Origin: Candidatus Daviesbacteria bacterium
GTDB taxonomy: Bacteria > Patescibacteriota > Microgenomatia > Daviesbacterales > UBA10151
Direction of reading: 5' to 3'
Length of the DNA stretch: 40,458 nt
Assembly: GCA_016183225.1 (NCBI GenBank)
Contig: JACPEZ010000031.1
Location: forward strand, 1 to 40,458
This document shows, piece by piece, positions 25,795 to 34,382 of the stretch. The position numbers were made by a program, and so were the translations under genes. Position 1 is the stretch's first letter. Each line of letters opens with the position of its first letter. Below the pieces are notes generated by a model. That model had not been told where the DNA came from, did no database searches, and saw only the letters and a list, made by a program, of their open reading frames with translations.

Positions 25795-25958
25795 AAGCTA
25801 TGAAGGAGTTTCCCGCTCTGGAGCTGAATGCGAAAAGCATTTCCGTTGGTTACGTAACAACTTAAATTGAGAAGTAATTAAGGTGGTACCACGGTTCGAC
25901 AAGCTCACCGTAAACGGGCTAGCACCGTCCTTATAGATTTTAAGGAGGTGCTTTTTTA
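25795..25958 (+). ncRNA. T-box-like riboswitch leader (T-box core AATTAAGGTGGTACCACGG 25877-25894 region)
   Basis: T-box consensus GGTGGTACCACGG followed by an intrinsic terminator; downstream gene encodes a tRNA-binding domain; 5' boundary approximate. Confidence 0.85.
25920..25957 (+). terminator. T-box terminator AGCACC-G-TCCTTA...TAAGGA-GGTGCT-T5, containing the Shine-Dalgarno AAGGAGGTG
   Basis: 12-bp stem with one bulge then T-run; AAGGAGGTG (25942-25950) is 8 nt from the ATG. Confidence 0.85.
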
Positions 25959-26312
25959 ATGGTAAAACCACAAATTACATACGAAGATTTTGAGAAGATA
26001 GATATTCGCATTGGGCGGATAGTTAAAATTGAGGATTTTCCCGAAGCCAGAAAACCCAGTTATAAATTATGGATAGATTTTGGGAAGGAAATTGGGGTGA
26101 AAACTTCCAGCGCCCAATTTGTCAAAAACCAAACCAAAGAACAGTTACTAAATAAACAAGTGGCCTGTGTGGTCAATTTTGCGCCTCGCCAGATTGGGCC
26201 GTTTACTTCGGAAGTTTTAACTTTGGGCCCTGATGACGGAACAGATGATCCCAGCAACTGGGTTGCCCTAACCACCTTGAAGGATGTACCATTAGGAAGA
26301 GAGGTAAAATAA
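25959..26312 (+). CDS. Stand-alone tRNA-binding (EMAP/CsaA-like) domain protein
   Basis: FEKIDIRIGRIVKIEDFPEARKPSYKLWIDFG...NFAPRQIGPFTSEVLTLG. Confidence 0.88.
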   Translation: MVKPQITYEDFEKIDIRIGRIVKIEDFPEARKPSYKLWIDFGKEIGVKTSSAQFVKNQTKEQLLNKQVACVVNFAPRQIGPFTSEVLTLGPDDGTDDPSNWVALTTLKDVPLGREVK

Positions 26313-26322
26313 TATGAGAAAT

Positions 26323-26463
26323 TTAGCGTTTGACTGAGCGGGAGGAACTCTTTTTATTTTCGGAAAGTTTATAGGCGATATAGGTTAACAACACAACAAT
26401 GAGAACAAGGGCTGTTGAAATTTGTGTATTAGTTACAAAATTGAGAAAATCAAAATTATTCAT
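26323..26463 (-). CDS. 46-aa single-TM protein (component B, locus 2): MNNFDFLNFVTNTQISTALVLIVVLLTYIAYKLSENKKSSSRSVKR
   Basis: ATGA overlap with the upstream small ORF stop; absent from ORF track. Confidence 0.7.
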   Translation of the reverse strand: MNNFDFLNFVTNTQISTALVLIVVLLTYIAYKLSENKKSSSRSVKR

Positions 26464-26666
26464 TTTACAAACTTTCTTTCTATGAATGCAGTAAGCATAA
26501 GAAACACTATACCAAGGATAATATTTTGTGTCAAGAAGCCCATGGTTTTGATACTAAAAATATTGGTAAAATTAGGAGTGATGAGGACAACAGCAAACCA
26601 TGCAGCAGAGAGATTACCTGTAACAGCAGATAGGGCTTTCAGAAATGCGCGTTTCTTTTTAGTCAC
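26460..26666 (-). CDS. Small two-TM protein (component A, locus 2)
   Basis: LKALSAVTGNLSAAWFAVVLITPNF...NIILGIVFLMLTAFIERKFVK. Confidence 0.7.
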   Translation of the reverse strand: MTKKKRAFLKALSAVTGNLSAAWFAVVLITPNFTNIFSIKTMGFLTQNIILGIVFLMLTAFIERKFVK

Positions 26667-26680
26667 AAATATATTCTAAC

Positions 26681-27889
26681 ATGAAATATTCTTTAACTTT
26701 CCCTAAAACATTAAAAAAGGCTCCGAGCGGAGCGCAGTCGCTAAATCATCAGTTGCTTACAAAAGCCGGTTTTATCCATCAGGAAATGGCCGGAGTTTAT
26801 ACATATTTGCCTTTGGGATGGAAAGTGTTGGATAAAATTTCCGATATTGTCCGCGAGGAAATGAATTCTATCGGCGGACAGGAATTAGTTATGCCTGCTC
26901 TTCATCCCGGAGAACCATGGAAAAAAACCGGTCGGTTCAACTCATTTGATGTGTTATTTAAACTAAAAGGTGCAGCCGGAGCAGATCTAGTTTTGGGTCC
27001 CACCCACGAAGAGATAATCTATCCGCTCCTTTCCGAATACATTCAATCATATAAAGATTTACCGCTGTATCTTTATCAAATTCAGATGAAATTTAGAAAT
27101 GAACCGCGGGCCAAAGCCGGCATACTGCGAGGCAGAGAATTTTTAATGAAAGATCTGTACAGTTTTCATACCAGCGATGATGATAGGGATGCATATTATC
27201 AAAAGGTTAGAGAAGCTTATTTTAAAATTTTTAAACGGTTAGAATTACCGGTGGTCAAGACTAAAGCCAGCGGAGGCACCTTTTCCGATTTATCAGAAGA
27301 GTTTCAAACCATTACCCCATCGGGAGAGGATATTGTGTTGGTATGCAAGGATTGTGGCAGCGCCACCAATCGGGAAATTACAGAGGATAAAAAGTGCTTG
27401 GATTGCGGGGGCAGTTTAAAAGAAGAAAAGGCCATTGAGGTGGGAAATATTTTTCCTTTAAAGCGGGCATATGCGGAAGTTTTTGATTTGAGTTTTACTG
27501 ACAAGGATGGCCAGAAAAAAATAGTTTCGGCCGGATGTTATGGTTTGGGGATTTCCCGGACCATGGGGGCAATGGTGGAAGTTTTTCATGATGACAAGGG
27601 GATTATTTGGCCGGAGAGTGTAGCACCGTTTCAAGTGCATTTGGTTGGACTTGATGGGTTGGGAGAAAAGGAGTATAAACTGTTTTTGGCGGAAGGAATT
27701 GAGCCACTTTTTGACGATCGTCTAAATTTGTCTGCCGGGGAAAAATTTGCCGATGCTGATTTAATTGGGATTCCCTACAGAGTAGTTGTTTCCAAAAAAA
27801 CCCAAGACAAACTGGAAGTTAAAAAAAGATCTGAAAAGCAAACCCAATTTGTGAGTTTACAATCTCTGCTGGAAATGTTAAAATCCTGA
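26681..27889 (+). CDS. proS: Prolyl-tRNA synthetase (short, editing domain absent)
   Basis: HQLLTKAGFIHQEMAGVYTYLPLGWKVLDKI; LGPTHEEIIYPLL; GCYGLGISRTMGAMVE. Confidence 0.95.
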   Translation: MKYSLTFPKTLKKAPSGAQSLNHQLLTKAGFIHQEMAGVYTYLPLGWKVLDKISDIVREEMNSIGGQELVMPALHPGEPWKKTGRFNSFDVLFKLKGAAGADLVLGPTHEEIIYPLLSEYIQSYKDLPLYLYQIQMKFRNEPRAKAGILRGREFLMKDLYSFHTSDDDRDAYYQKVREAYFKIFKRLELPVVKTKASGGTFSDLSEEFQTITPSGEDIVLVCKDCGSATNREITEDKKCLDCGGSLKEEKAIEVGNIFPLKRAYAEVFDLSFTDKDGQKKIVSAGCYGLGISRTMGAMVEVFHDDKGIIWPESVAPFQVHLVGLDGLGEKEYKLFLAEGIEPLFDDRLNLSAGEKFADADLIGIPYRVVVSKKTQDKLEVKKRSEKQTQFVSLQSLLEMLKS

Positions 27890-27894
27890 AACTT

Positions 27895-28932
27895 ATGATA
27901 ACTAAAAATATTAGCAAGCTGGCAAAATCTTTGGTTGAGGTGACTGTGACTGTTCCCTGGACTGATCTGGAACCCAAATGGAATGAAACTCTGCAAAGAT
28001 TATCTGCTGATGTGGAACTTCCCGGATTTAGAAAAGGGGCGGCACCTGCCAATATGGTGGAGCAAAATCTGGGAACCAAACTTCAGGATGAAGTTTTTAA
28101 AGTTAGCTTCCCAAATTTTTTAATTGAAGCTTTAAAGGGAAGCGATATCATCCCCATTGATTATCCCAAGTACGATTTAATCTCTTTTGTCAAAGGCCAA
28201 AACCTGCAGTTTAGGGCTACCATTACCAACAGGCCGGCTGTGACAGTGGGAAATTATAAAGTTATCAGAGCCACCAGACCGCCCATTAAACCTGTGACCG
28301 AAGAAGAAGTAAATAAAGTTATTGATGATTTATATAAGAGATGGAAGGTAAAACAGCCTGCGCCAACCCAAACCAATACTATTAATTTTCAGTCTAACGG
28401 ACAGACAAGCGGACCTGATGATACTTTCGCCAAAGCTATGGGGGCACTATCCCTCATTGATCTGAAAGACAAAGTCAGAAAAGACCTGGAAGCTAATGTT
28501 ACTTACAACAATGAGCTGGATTATGAAGAGGCCATTTTGCAGGAGGTTGAAAAAATTACCACAGTGGAAATGCCGGATATTTTAATTTCCGATGAGTTAA
28601 ACAGGATGCTGGTTTCCTTGCAGCGGCGGGTGGCTGACATGGGACTATTATTGGAAGATTATTTGAAATCCCAGGGAAAAACTCTGGAGCAATTGAAAAG
28701 AGAATGGATCCCCCAGGCCGAGCGAAATGTCCGGATGGAGCTGGGCCTTGCCGAAATTGCCAGACAGGAGAATGTTTCTATCACGGATCAGGAGCTGCAG
28801 GCGGAAATTGATAAAATTCAAGATGCCCGGATCAAGCAGCAGTTTAGCGCCCAGGAACCACGGCTGCAACTTCGTCACTCCTTAAGGCAGGTGAAAACTC
28901 TGGATCTTCTGAAAAAACTGGTGGGCAGTTAA
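27895..28932 (+). CDS. tig: Trigger factor-like chaperone
   Basis: VEVTVTVPWTDLEPKWNETLQRLSADVELPGFRKGAAPANMVE. Confidence 0.88.
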   Translation: MITKNISKLAKSLVEVTVTVPWTDLEPKWNETLQRLSADVELPGFRKGAAPANMVEQNLGTKLQDEVFKVSFPNFLIEALKGSDIIPIDYPKYDLISFVKGQNLQFRATITNRPAVTVGNYKVIRATRPPIKPVTEEEVNKVIDDLYKRWKVKQPAPTQTNTINFQSNGQTSGPDDTFAKAMGALSLIDLKDKVRKDLEANVTYNNELDYEEAILQEVEKITTVEMPDILISDELNRMLVSLQRRVADMGLLLEDYLKSQGKTLEQLKREWIPQAERNVRMELGLAEIARQENVSITDQELQAEIDKIQDARIKQQFSAQEPRLQLRHSLRQVKTLDLLKKLVGS

Positions 28933-29265
28933 ATGGAAGAATGCATCTTTTGCAAAATCATCAATAAAGAAATACCTAAAGAGTTTAGGTTTGAATCTGA
29001 TACTCTGGTTGCTTTTGATGATATTAGCCCTTCAGCAGATGTCCATATTTTGATTGTTCCCAGGGTTCACATCGAGAAAATGCTGGATTTAAATAAAAAC
29101 CACAGCAATTTACTTGTCCAAATTTTTGAGGTGGTAAATCGACTGGTTCAAGAAAATAATTTGAGCGGTGATTCTTATCGGCTGGTGGTCAATGGGGGCA
29201 GGGCTCAACACGTACCCCATTTACATTTTCATCTGTTAGGCGGACAATGGAAGAAGATGGTTTAA
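28933..29265 (+). CDS. HIT family hydrolase
   Basis: CIFCKIINKEIP ... HVPHLHFHLLGG. Confidence 0.95.
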   Translation: MEECIFCKIINKEIPKEFRFESDTLVAFDDISPSADVHILIVPRVHIEKMLDLNKNHSNLLVQIFEVVNRLVQENNLSGDSYRLVVNGGRAQHVPHLHFHLLGGQWKKMV

Positions 29266-29284
29266 AGGAGGTGTATTTTGACTA

Positions 29285-29482
29285 ATGTCAATTATTGTAA
29301 AAGCCGGTCCCGGAGACTCAACAGACTCGGTAATTAGAAAATTCCAAAAACGGGTGGTGGCTGAAGGCCTGGTGCAGGAAATCAGAGAAAGATCTGTTTA
29401 CAGGAAGCCTTCACAACTCCGTCAGGAATACCTGGCGGAAAAACGGCGCAAAATTATGAGGTCTCGAAGGTACAATGGATAA
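29285..29482 (+). CDS. rpsU: 30S ribosomal protein S21
   Basis: VKAGPGDSTDSVIRKFQKRVVAEGLVQEIRERSVYRKPSQLR; upstream AAAGGAGGTG. Confidence 0.92.
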   Translation: MSIIVKAGPGDSTDSVIRKFQKRVVAEGLVQEIRERSVYRKPSQLRQEYLAEKRRKIMRSRRYNG

Positions 29483-29918
29483 AATAGCCAAGATACGAAA
29501 GGATCTTAAAGAAGCCTTACTTGCACGTGATGAAATCAAAGTTTCTACTTTGAGGTTGCTTCTTTCGGAGATTAAAAATGCGGAGATCTCAAAAGGAGAG
29601 GAACTAAAGTTAGAGGAGATAATATCTATTATTCAGCGGGAAGTAAAGAAAAGGAAAGAAGCGGCAGAGGGTTTTAGATCTGGTAACCGGGAGGATTCCG
29701 CTAAAAAAGAAGAGGCTGAAAGCAAGGTGTTGGAGGATTATTTGCCGGCACAGCTTTCAAATGAGGAATTGACTAAAATAGTGGAGGAAGCTATAAATGA
29801 AGTAGGGGCAAATTCCATGCAGGATATGGGAAAAGTGATGGGGGCGGTAATGGGTAAGGTTCAAGGTAAGGCAGACGGGAATACTGTAAGCCAAATTGTT
29901 AAAGAAAAGTTATTATGA
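29475..29918 (+). CDS. yqeY: GatB/YqeY domain protein
   Basis: LREIL..: IRKDLKEALLARDEIKVSTLRLLLSEIKNAEI; LEDYLPAQLSNEELTKIV; MGKVMGAVMGKVQGKADG. Confidence 0.93.
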   Translation: MDKIAKIRKDLKEALLARDEIKVSTLRLLLSEIKNAEISKGEELKLEEIISIIQREVKKRKEAAEGFRSGNREDSAKKEEAESKVLEDYLPAQLSNEELTKIVEEAINEVGANSMQDMGKVMGAVMGKVQGKADGNTVSQIVKEKLL

Positions 29919-30448
29919 TTAATATTATTGTTTCTTCAGATCCAAGATATTTTGTCAATAAAGATGCCATCAGACTGGCTGTCCTTGATGCTTTGCGCAG
30001 ATATCGGATTTCCGGCAGAGTAGAGTTGGGAGTAAGCATTGTGGGCGACCGGAAAATGCACTTGTTTCTTCAGATCCAAGATATTTTGTCAATAAAGATG
30101 CCATCAGACTGGCTGTCCTTGATGCTTTGCGCAGATATCGGATTTCCGGCAGAGTAGAGTTGGGAGTAAGCATTGTGGGCGACCGGAAAATGCACATTCA
30201 GGGGTATTGATTCCACGACGGACATTTTATCGTTTGCTCTGGAAGATCCCAGCCCCGGTAGCTTGCAACATGTTCCCAGAATTGGTTTTGTGGCCTCGCC
30301 GGATCGGGTTTTGCGTTTGGGAGACATTGTGATTTCCTATCCACAGGCAGTGGAGGATGCGTCAGCGGATGGCATTGCGGTTGAAGAGGAAATACGGGCT
30401 TTGGTTGAACACGGCGTCAGCCATTTGCTGGGAGTGCATCACTCATAA
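29915..30448 (+). pseudogene. ybeY: Disrupted endoribonuclease YbeY (two ORF pieces, 29915-30157 and 30173-30448)
   Basis: VELGVSIVGDRKMH in piece 1 and FRGIDSTTDILSF...HGVSHLLGVHH in piece 2, separated by a tandem duplication that introduces a stop. Confidence 0.8.
29928..30195. repeat. Perfect 134-bp tandem duplication (29928-30061 and 30062-30195)
   Basis: The two units are identical by reading. Confidence 0.95.
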
Positions 30449-30450
30449 TT

Positions 30451-31956
30451 ATGACTTTTTATTTAAAGTACAGGCCGCAAACACTTGATGAAATAACCGG
30501 TCAGGACGTGGTAAAAAAAGCCTTACAATCTTCTTTTCAAGATCACAAACTTTCCCATGCTTATCTTTTTGCCGGACCGCGGGGTTCCGGTAAGACTTCA
30601 ACCGCCCGGATTTTAGCCAAAATGGTTAATTGCGAGAGTCAAGAGTCAAGAGTCAAGAGTCAAGAGTCAAGAGATTATCCGTGTAACAAATGCTCAACCT
30701 GCATTTCCATCACCGACGGTTCAAATTTGGATTTAATAGAAATTGACGCGGCTTCCAACAGAGGCATAGAAGACATCAGATCTTTGAGGGAAAAAATAAA
30801 ACTGGCTCCCACATCCGGCAAAAAGAAAGTCTACATTATTGATGAGGTTCATATGTTGACCACGGATGCTTTTAATGCTCTGCTTAAAACTTTGGAAGAA
30901 CCCCCCGGCCATGCCCTGTTTGTTTTAGCTACCACCGAACCGGGTAAAATTCCCTCCACCATTTTGTCCCGGGTACAAAAACTGGATTTTAAAATGGCTA
31001 CCATAGAGCAGCTTCTGCAAGTCCTCGAAAAAATCTCCCAAAAAGAAAAAATTGACATTGACCGGGAAGCTCTTCAGATTTTGGCCAAAAAAGCCGAAGG
31101 ATCTTTCAGAGACGGGGTCAAACTCCTGGATCAATTAAGCAGTTTCAAGGGAAAAATTACAGTTAAATCTTTGAAAGAAACTTTGAAAGCCACGCAATTT
31201 GATGATACAAAAGTCTTTTTACAAATATTGGCCGGTCGCAGTGCCAAAGACAGTTTATTGCATTTATCAAAACAGATGGAGTATGGTCTGGATGTTAAGG
31301 AGTTACTGCTTTCTTTGATGGAGGTTTTGAGAAATCTGCTTTTGATTAAAAATGAGCTGGGAGATCAGCTGGTAAAACCCAATTTGACAGACGATCAATA
31401 TGAGGAGTTGCTAAAACTTGCCGACAGTTTCTCTCATCAGGATCTGGTTTCCGATTTGGATATTTTGCAAAAAGCGCTTGAGCAATTAAAATTTGCCGTT
31501 ATTACCTCATTGCCTTTGGAGTTGGCAATAGTGGATATATGCGGTCCGCAGGAGAAGATAGTGAAGGATGAGCCAAAAAAAACTGTTGAGATTTTAAATA
31601 ATTCTCCGGATATTGCCAAACTTCAGGAAAAATGGACTTTTGTTTTGGAAACCATCAGGCCGTATAATTTTTCTCTGGAAGCGTTGCTTCGCTCCAGCAG
31701 TATTTTTTCCTGCAGCGATTCCGAGGTGGTTATGGAGGTGCCCTATTCTTTTCATCAGCGGATTTTGGAAGCCCCCAAAAACCGCGATCTTCTGGAATCG
31801 GTTTTTTCCGACGTGTTGGGAAGACAGATAAGAGTTACCACTATTTTGGGAAACAGGCCGGCCAGAAAAGAAGATGTGGCCAATATTGAAGTGGCGGCAG
31901 ATGATGAGATTATCAGAGTGGCCTCCGAAATCTTCAATTCAGATACTGTTAATTAG
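30451..31956 (+). CDS. dnaX: DNA polymerase III subunit gamma/tau
   Basis: YRPQTLDEITGQ, GPRGSGKTSTARILAK, CNKCSTC, IIDEVHML, LKTLEEPP. Confidence 0.96.
   Translation: MTFYLKYRPQTLDEITGQDVVKKALQSSFQDHKLSHAYLFAGPRGSGKTSTARILAKMVNCESQESRVKSQESRDYPCNKCSTCISITDGSNLDLIEIDAASNRGIEDIRSLREKIKLAPTSGKKKVYIIDEVHMLTTDAFNALLKTLEEPPGHALFVLATTEPGKIPSTILSRVQKLDFKMATIEQLLQVLEKISQKEKIDIDREALQILAKKAEGSFRDGVKLLDQLSSFKGKITVKSLKETLKATQFDDTKVFLQILAGRSAKDSLLHLSKQMEYGLDVKELLLSLMEVLRNLLLIKNELGDQLVKPNLTDDQYEELLKLADSFSHQDLVSDLDILQKALEQLKFAVITSLPLELAIVDICGPQEKIVKDEPKKTVEILNNSPDIAKLQEKWTFVLETIRPYNFSLEALLRSSSIFSCSDSEVVMEVPYSFHQRILEAPKNRDLLESVFSDVLGRQIRVTTILGNRPARKEDVANIEVAADDEIIRVASEIFNSDTVN
30636..30670. repeat. Five perfect tandem copies of GAGTCAA inside dnaX
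   Basis: Direct reading; sits between the first Cys and the PCNKCSTC zinc motif. Confidence 0.92.
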
Positions 31957-31998
31957 GACTTGCCACGCAGGAAGTTATGTTATAATCCTTGCATTCTT

Positions 31999-33288
31999 AT
32001 GGCATCAAAAGTTTTTAAGTTAATTGCAGAGGAAGCCCACCGCCAAAAATACGGCTTGGAAATGATCCCGTCGGAAAACTATGTTTCTTCAGATGTTCTC
32101 AAGGCTTTAGGTTCTATTTTAACCAATAAATACTCGGAAGGTTTTCCTGGCAGAAGATATTATGGCGGTAACGAAGTCATTGATAAAATAGAAAACTATG
32201 CTATTGATTTGGCAAAGAAACTATTTGGAGTACCTGTAGCTTTAGTACAACCTTATTCCGGATCTCCTGCAAATTTAATTATCACAATGGCTGTTTGTCA
32301 GCCGGGTGATACGGTAATGGGGTTATCCTTAATATCAGGAGGACATTTAACTCATGGAGCAAATTTAAGTTTTTCCAGCATTTTCTATAAAGCAGTTCAG
32401 TATAATGTTGGTAAAGATTGGAAAATAGATTTTGAAGAACTGGAATCGTTGGCTAAAAAACATAAACCAAAATTAATCTGGGTTGGGACTACAGCTTATC
32501 CTTTTAAGCTGGATTATAAAAAGTTTAGAAAAATTGCAGATATGGTCGGCGCATATTTAGTGGCAGATTGTTCGCACATTACGGGATTAATAATAGGTGG
32601 CGTTCATGAATCTCCGGTTCCTGATGTTGATATAATCATGACAACATCACATAAAACTTTAAGAGGGCCAAGGGGTGCAATTATTTTAATAACGGATAGA
32701 GGATTAAAAAAGGATCCGGAAATTAAATCAAAATTAGAAAGAGCATTGATTCCCGGTACTCAAGGAGGTCCGCATAATCACCAGACAGCCGCAATTGCAG
32801 TATCCTTGGAAGAAGCGCTAAAACCTTCATTTAAAAAATACGCCGTACAAATTGCAAAAAACGCCAAAGTTTTGGCCGAACAATTGGGGACTGTTTCGGA
32901 AACTCATCTAATACTTTTAAGTCTTACTGATTACGGATATGGAATGGGATACCAGGCGCAATACGCTTTGGAAGAAGCAGGGATTACAGTAAATAAAAAT
33001 ACCATTCCGGGAGAACCGGCATCTGCTTTTTATCCTTCAGGGATAAGGTTGGGAACACCTGCTCTAACTTCGAGGGGAATGAAAGAGAAAGATATGGTCA
33101 AAATTGCGGGCTGGATCAAAAGAGTGTTAGAAGAAATTAGAGGATTAGATTTACCAAAGCAGCAGGAAAAAAGAAAAGATTTCTTAAGAGAGACAAAGAT
33201 TAAACTTAAAGAAAATAAGAACTTAAAAAAAATTAGAAAAGAAGTAGAAAGCTTTGCTGGAAAATTCCCCGTACACAGTATACAATGA
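31999..33288 (+). CDS. glyA: Serine hydroxymethyltransferase
   Basis: EMIPSENYVSSDVLKALGSILTNKYSEGFPGRRYYGG; TTSHKTLRGPRG PLP lysine motif. Confidence 0.96.
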   Translation: MASKVFKLIAEEAHRQKYGLEMIPSENYVSSDVLKALGSILTNKYSEGFPGRRYYGGNEVIDKIENYAIDLAKKLFGVPVALVQPYSGSPANLIITMAVCQPGDTVMGLSLISGGHLTHGANLSFSSIFYKAVQYNVGKDWKIDFEELESLAKKHKPKLIWVGTTAYPFKLDYKKFRKIADMVGAYLVADCSHITGLIIGGVHESPVPDVDIIMTTSHKTLRGPRGAIILITDRGLKKDPEIKSKLERALIPGTQGGPHNHQTAAIAVSLEEALKPSFKKYAVQIAKNAKVLAEQLGTVSETHLILLSLTDYGYGMGYQAQYALEEAGITVNKNTIPGEPASAFYPSGIRLGTPALTSRGMKEKDMVKIAGWIKRVLEEIRGLDLPKQQEKRKDFLRETKIKLKENKNLKKIRKEVESFAGKFPVHSIQ

Positions 33289-33292
33289 CTTC

Positions 33293-34123
33293 ATGAAAGT
33301 TTCCGGTAAAGAAGTTGCCGAAGCAATTTGCAAAAAATTAGAGAAAGAGATAAAGAGCAAAAATTTAAAACCCTCCCTTGCAATAATTCTGGCAGGAGAT
33401 AATCCGGCTTCCAGAATTTATGTTAAAAATAAAATAAAGAAAGCTTTAGAAATCGGCATTGATGCCAAACTTTTTAAATTTTCCCAAAACCAATTTAACC
33501 AATGTTTACAAACTATCAAAAAATTAAATGCCGATAAAAAAACTCATGGAATAATTGTCCAGTATCCGGTGTTTGATGGTTGGAATTTTGATAATTTAAT
33601 TTTAAATATTGATCCTCGAAAAGATGTGGATGGGTTTTCCCCGGAATCTCCTTTTATGGGAGCCACTGCCCTGGCAGTTTGGGAAATGCTGACGGCTTTT
33701 GCCAAAAAAGAAGGTTTTTCCAAAACTGAAAACTTTTTGAAGAATAAAAAAATTGTTGTTTTGGGTAAGGGTAAAACAGCAGGAAGGCCAACAGGGGATT
33801 TATTAAAAAAGAAAGGAATTAATTTTAGTTTGATAGATTCGAAGACCGAAAATCCAAATGAAATTATAAAAAATGCTGATGTAGTAATTTCCGCCACAGG
33901 CGTTAAGCACATGATTAACGGCAAAAATATTAGAAAGGGGAGTTTTGTAATTGGGGTAGGGATGGGTAAAGATGAAGGCAAGATTTATGGAGATATAGAT
34001 GAAGAGGAAATTGCAAAAATTGCCAAATTATATTGCCCGACCATTGGAGGGATAGGGCCTTTGACAATTGCCTGTTTACTTCGCAATGTGGTAGAATCTT
34101 GCAAACATGGGACTTTTCGATAA
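33293..34123 (+). CDS. folD: Methylenetetrahydrofolate dehydrogenase/cyclohydrolase
   Basis: PSLAIILAGDNPASRIYVKNKIKKALEIGI; DVDGFSPES; GKGKTAGRPTGDLL. Confidence 0.94.
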   Translation: MKVSGKEVAEAICKKLEKEIKSKNLKPSLAIILAGDNPASRIYVKNKIKKALEIGIDAKLFKFSQNQFNQCLQTIKKLNADKKTHGIIVQYPVFDGWNFDNLILNIDPRKDVDGFSPESPFMGATALAVWEMLTAFAKKEGFSKTENFLKNKKIVVLGKGKTAGRPTGDLLKKKGINFSLIDSKTENPNEIIKNADVVISATGVKHMINGKNIRKGSFVIGVGMGKDEGKIYGDIDEEEIAKIAKLYCPTIGGIGPLTIACLLRNVVESCKHGTFR

Positions 34124-34382
34124 TCTAAAACAACTTGGGGATCTGAAGAAAATGCGGGATCAGGCCATGGAAGTGCAAAAACGCCTGGCTTTAATTAAAA
34201 TTACCATTGAACATAAAGGCATAACTGTGGTGATGACCGGTGACCAGAAAGTGCAATCCATTTCGGGTGATATGGAACCGGGCAAAGTGACCGAAGCGGT
34301 TAATGAAGCATTAAAGCAATCCCAAAAAGTGGCAGCTGATGAAATGAAAGGCCTGATGGGCGGTATGGGAATGCCCGGATAA
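34107..34382 (+). CDS. YbaB/EbfC-type nucleoid-associated protein
   Basis: Small basic/coiled N-terminus and VTEAVNEALKQSQKVAADEMKGLMGG; immediately before recR. Confidence 0.8.
   Translation: MGLFDNLKQLGDLKKMRDQAMEVQKRLALIKITIEHKGITVVMTGDQKVQSISGDMEPGKVTEAVNEALKQSQKVAADEMKGLMGGMGMPG

Noticed and set aside
26722-26744. GAGCGGAGCGCAGTCG in proS as an inserted repeat
   Set aside because: The encoded APSGAQSLNHQLL aligns with the normal ProRS N-terminus, so it is more likely native coding sequence.
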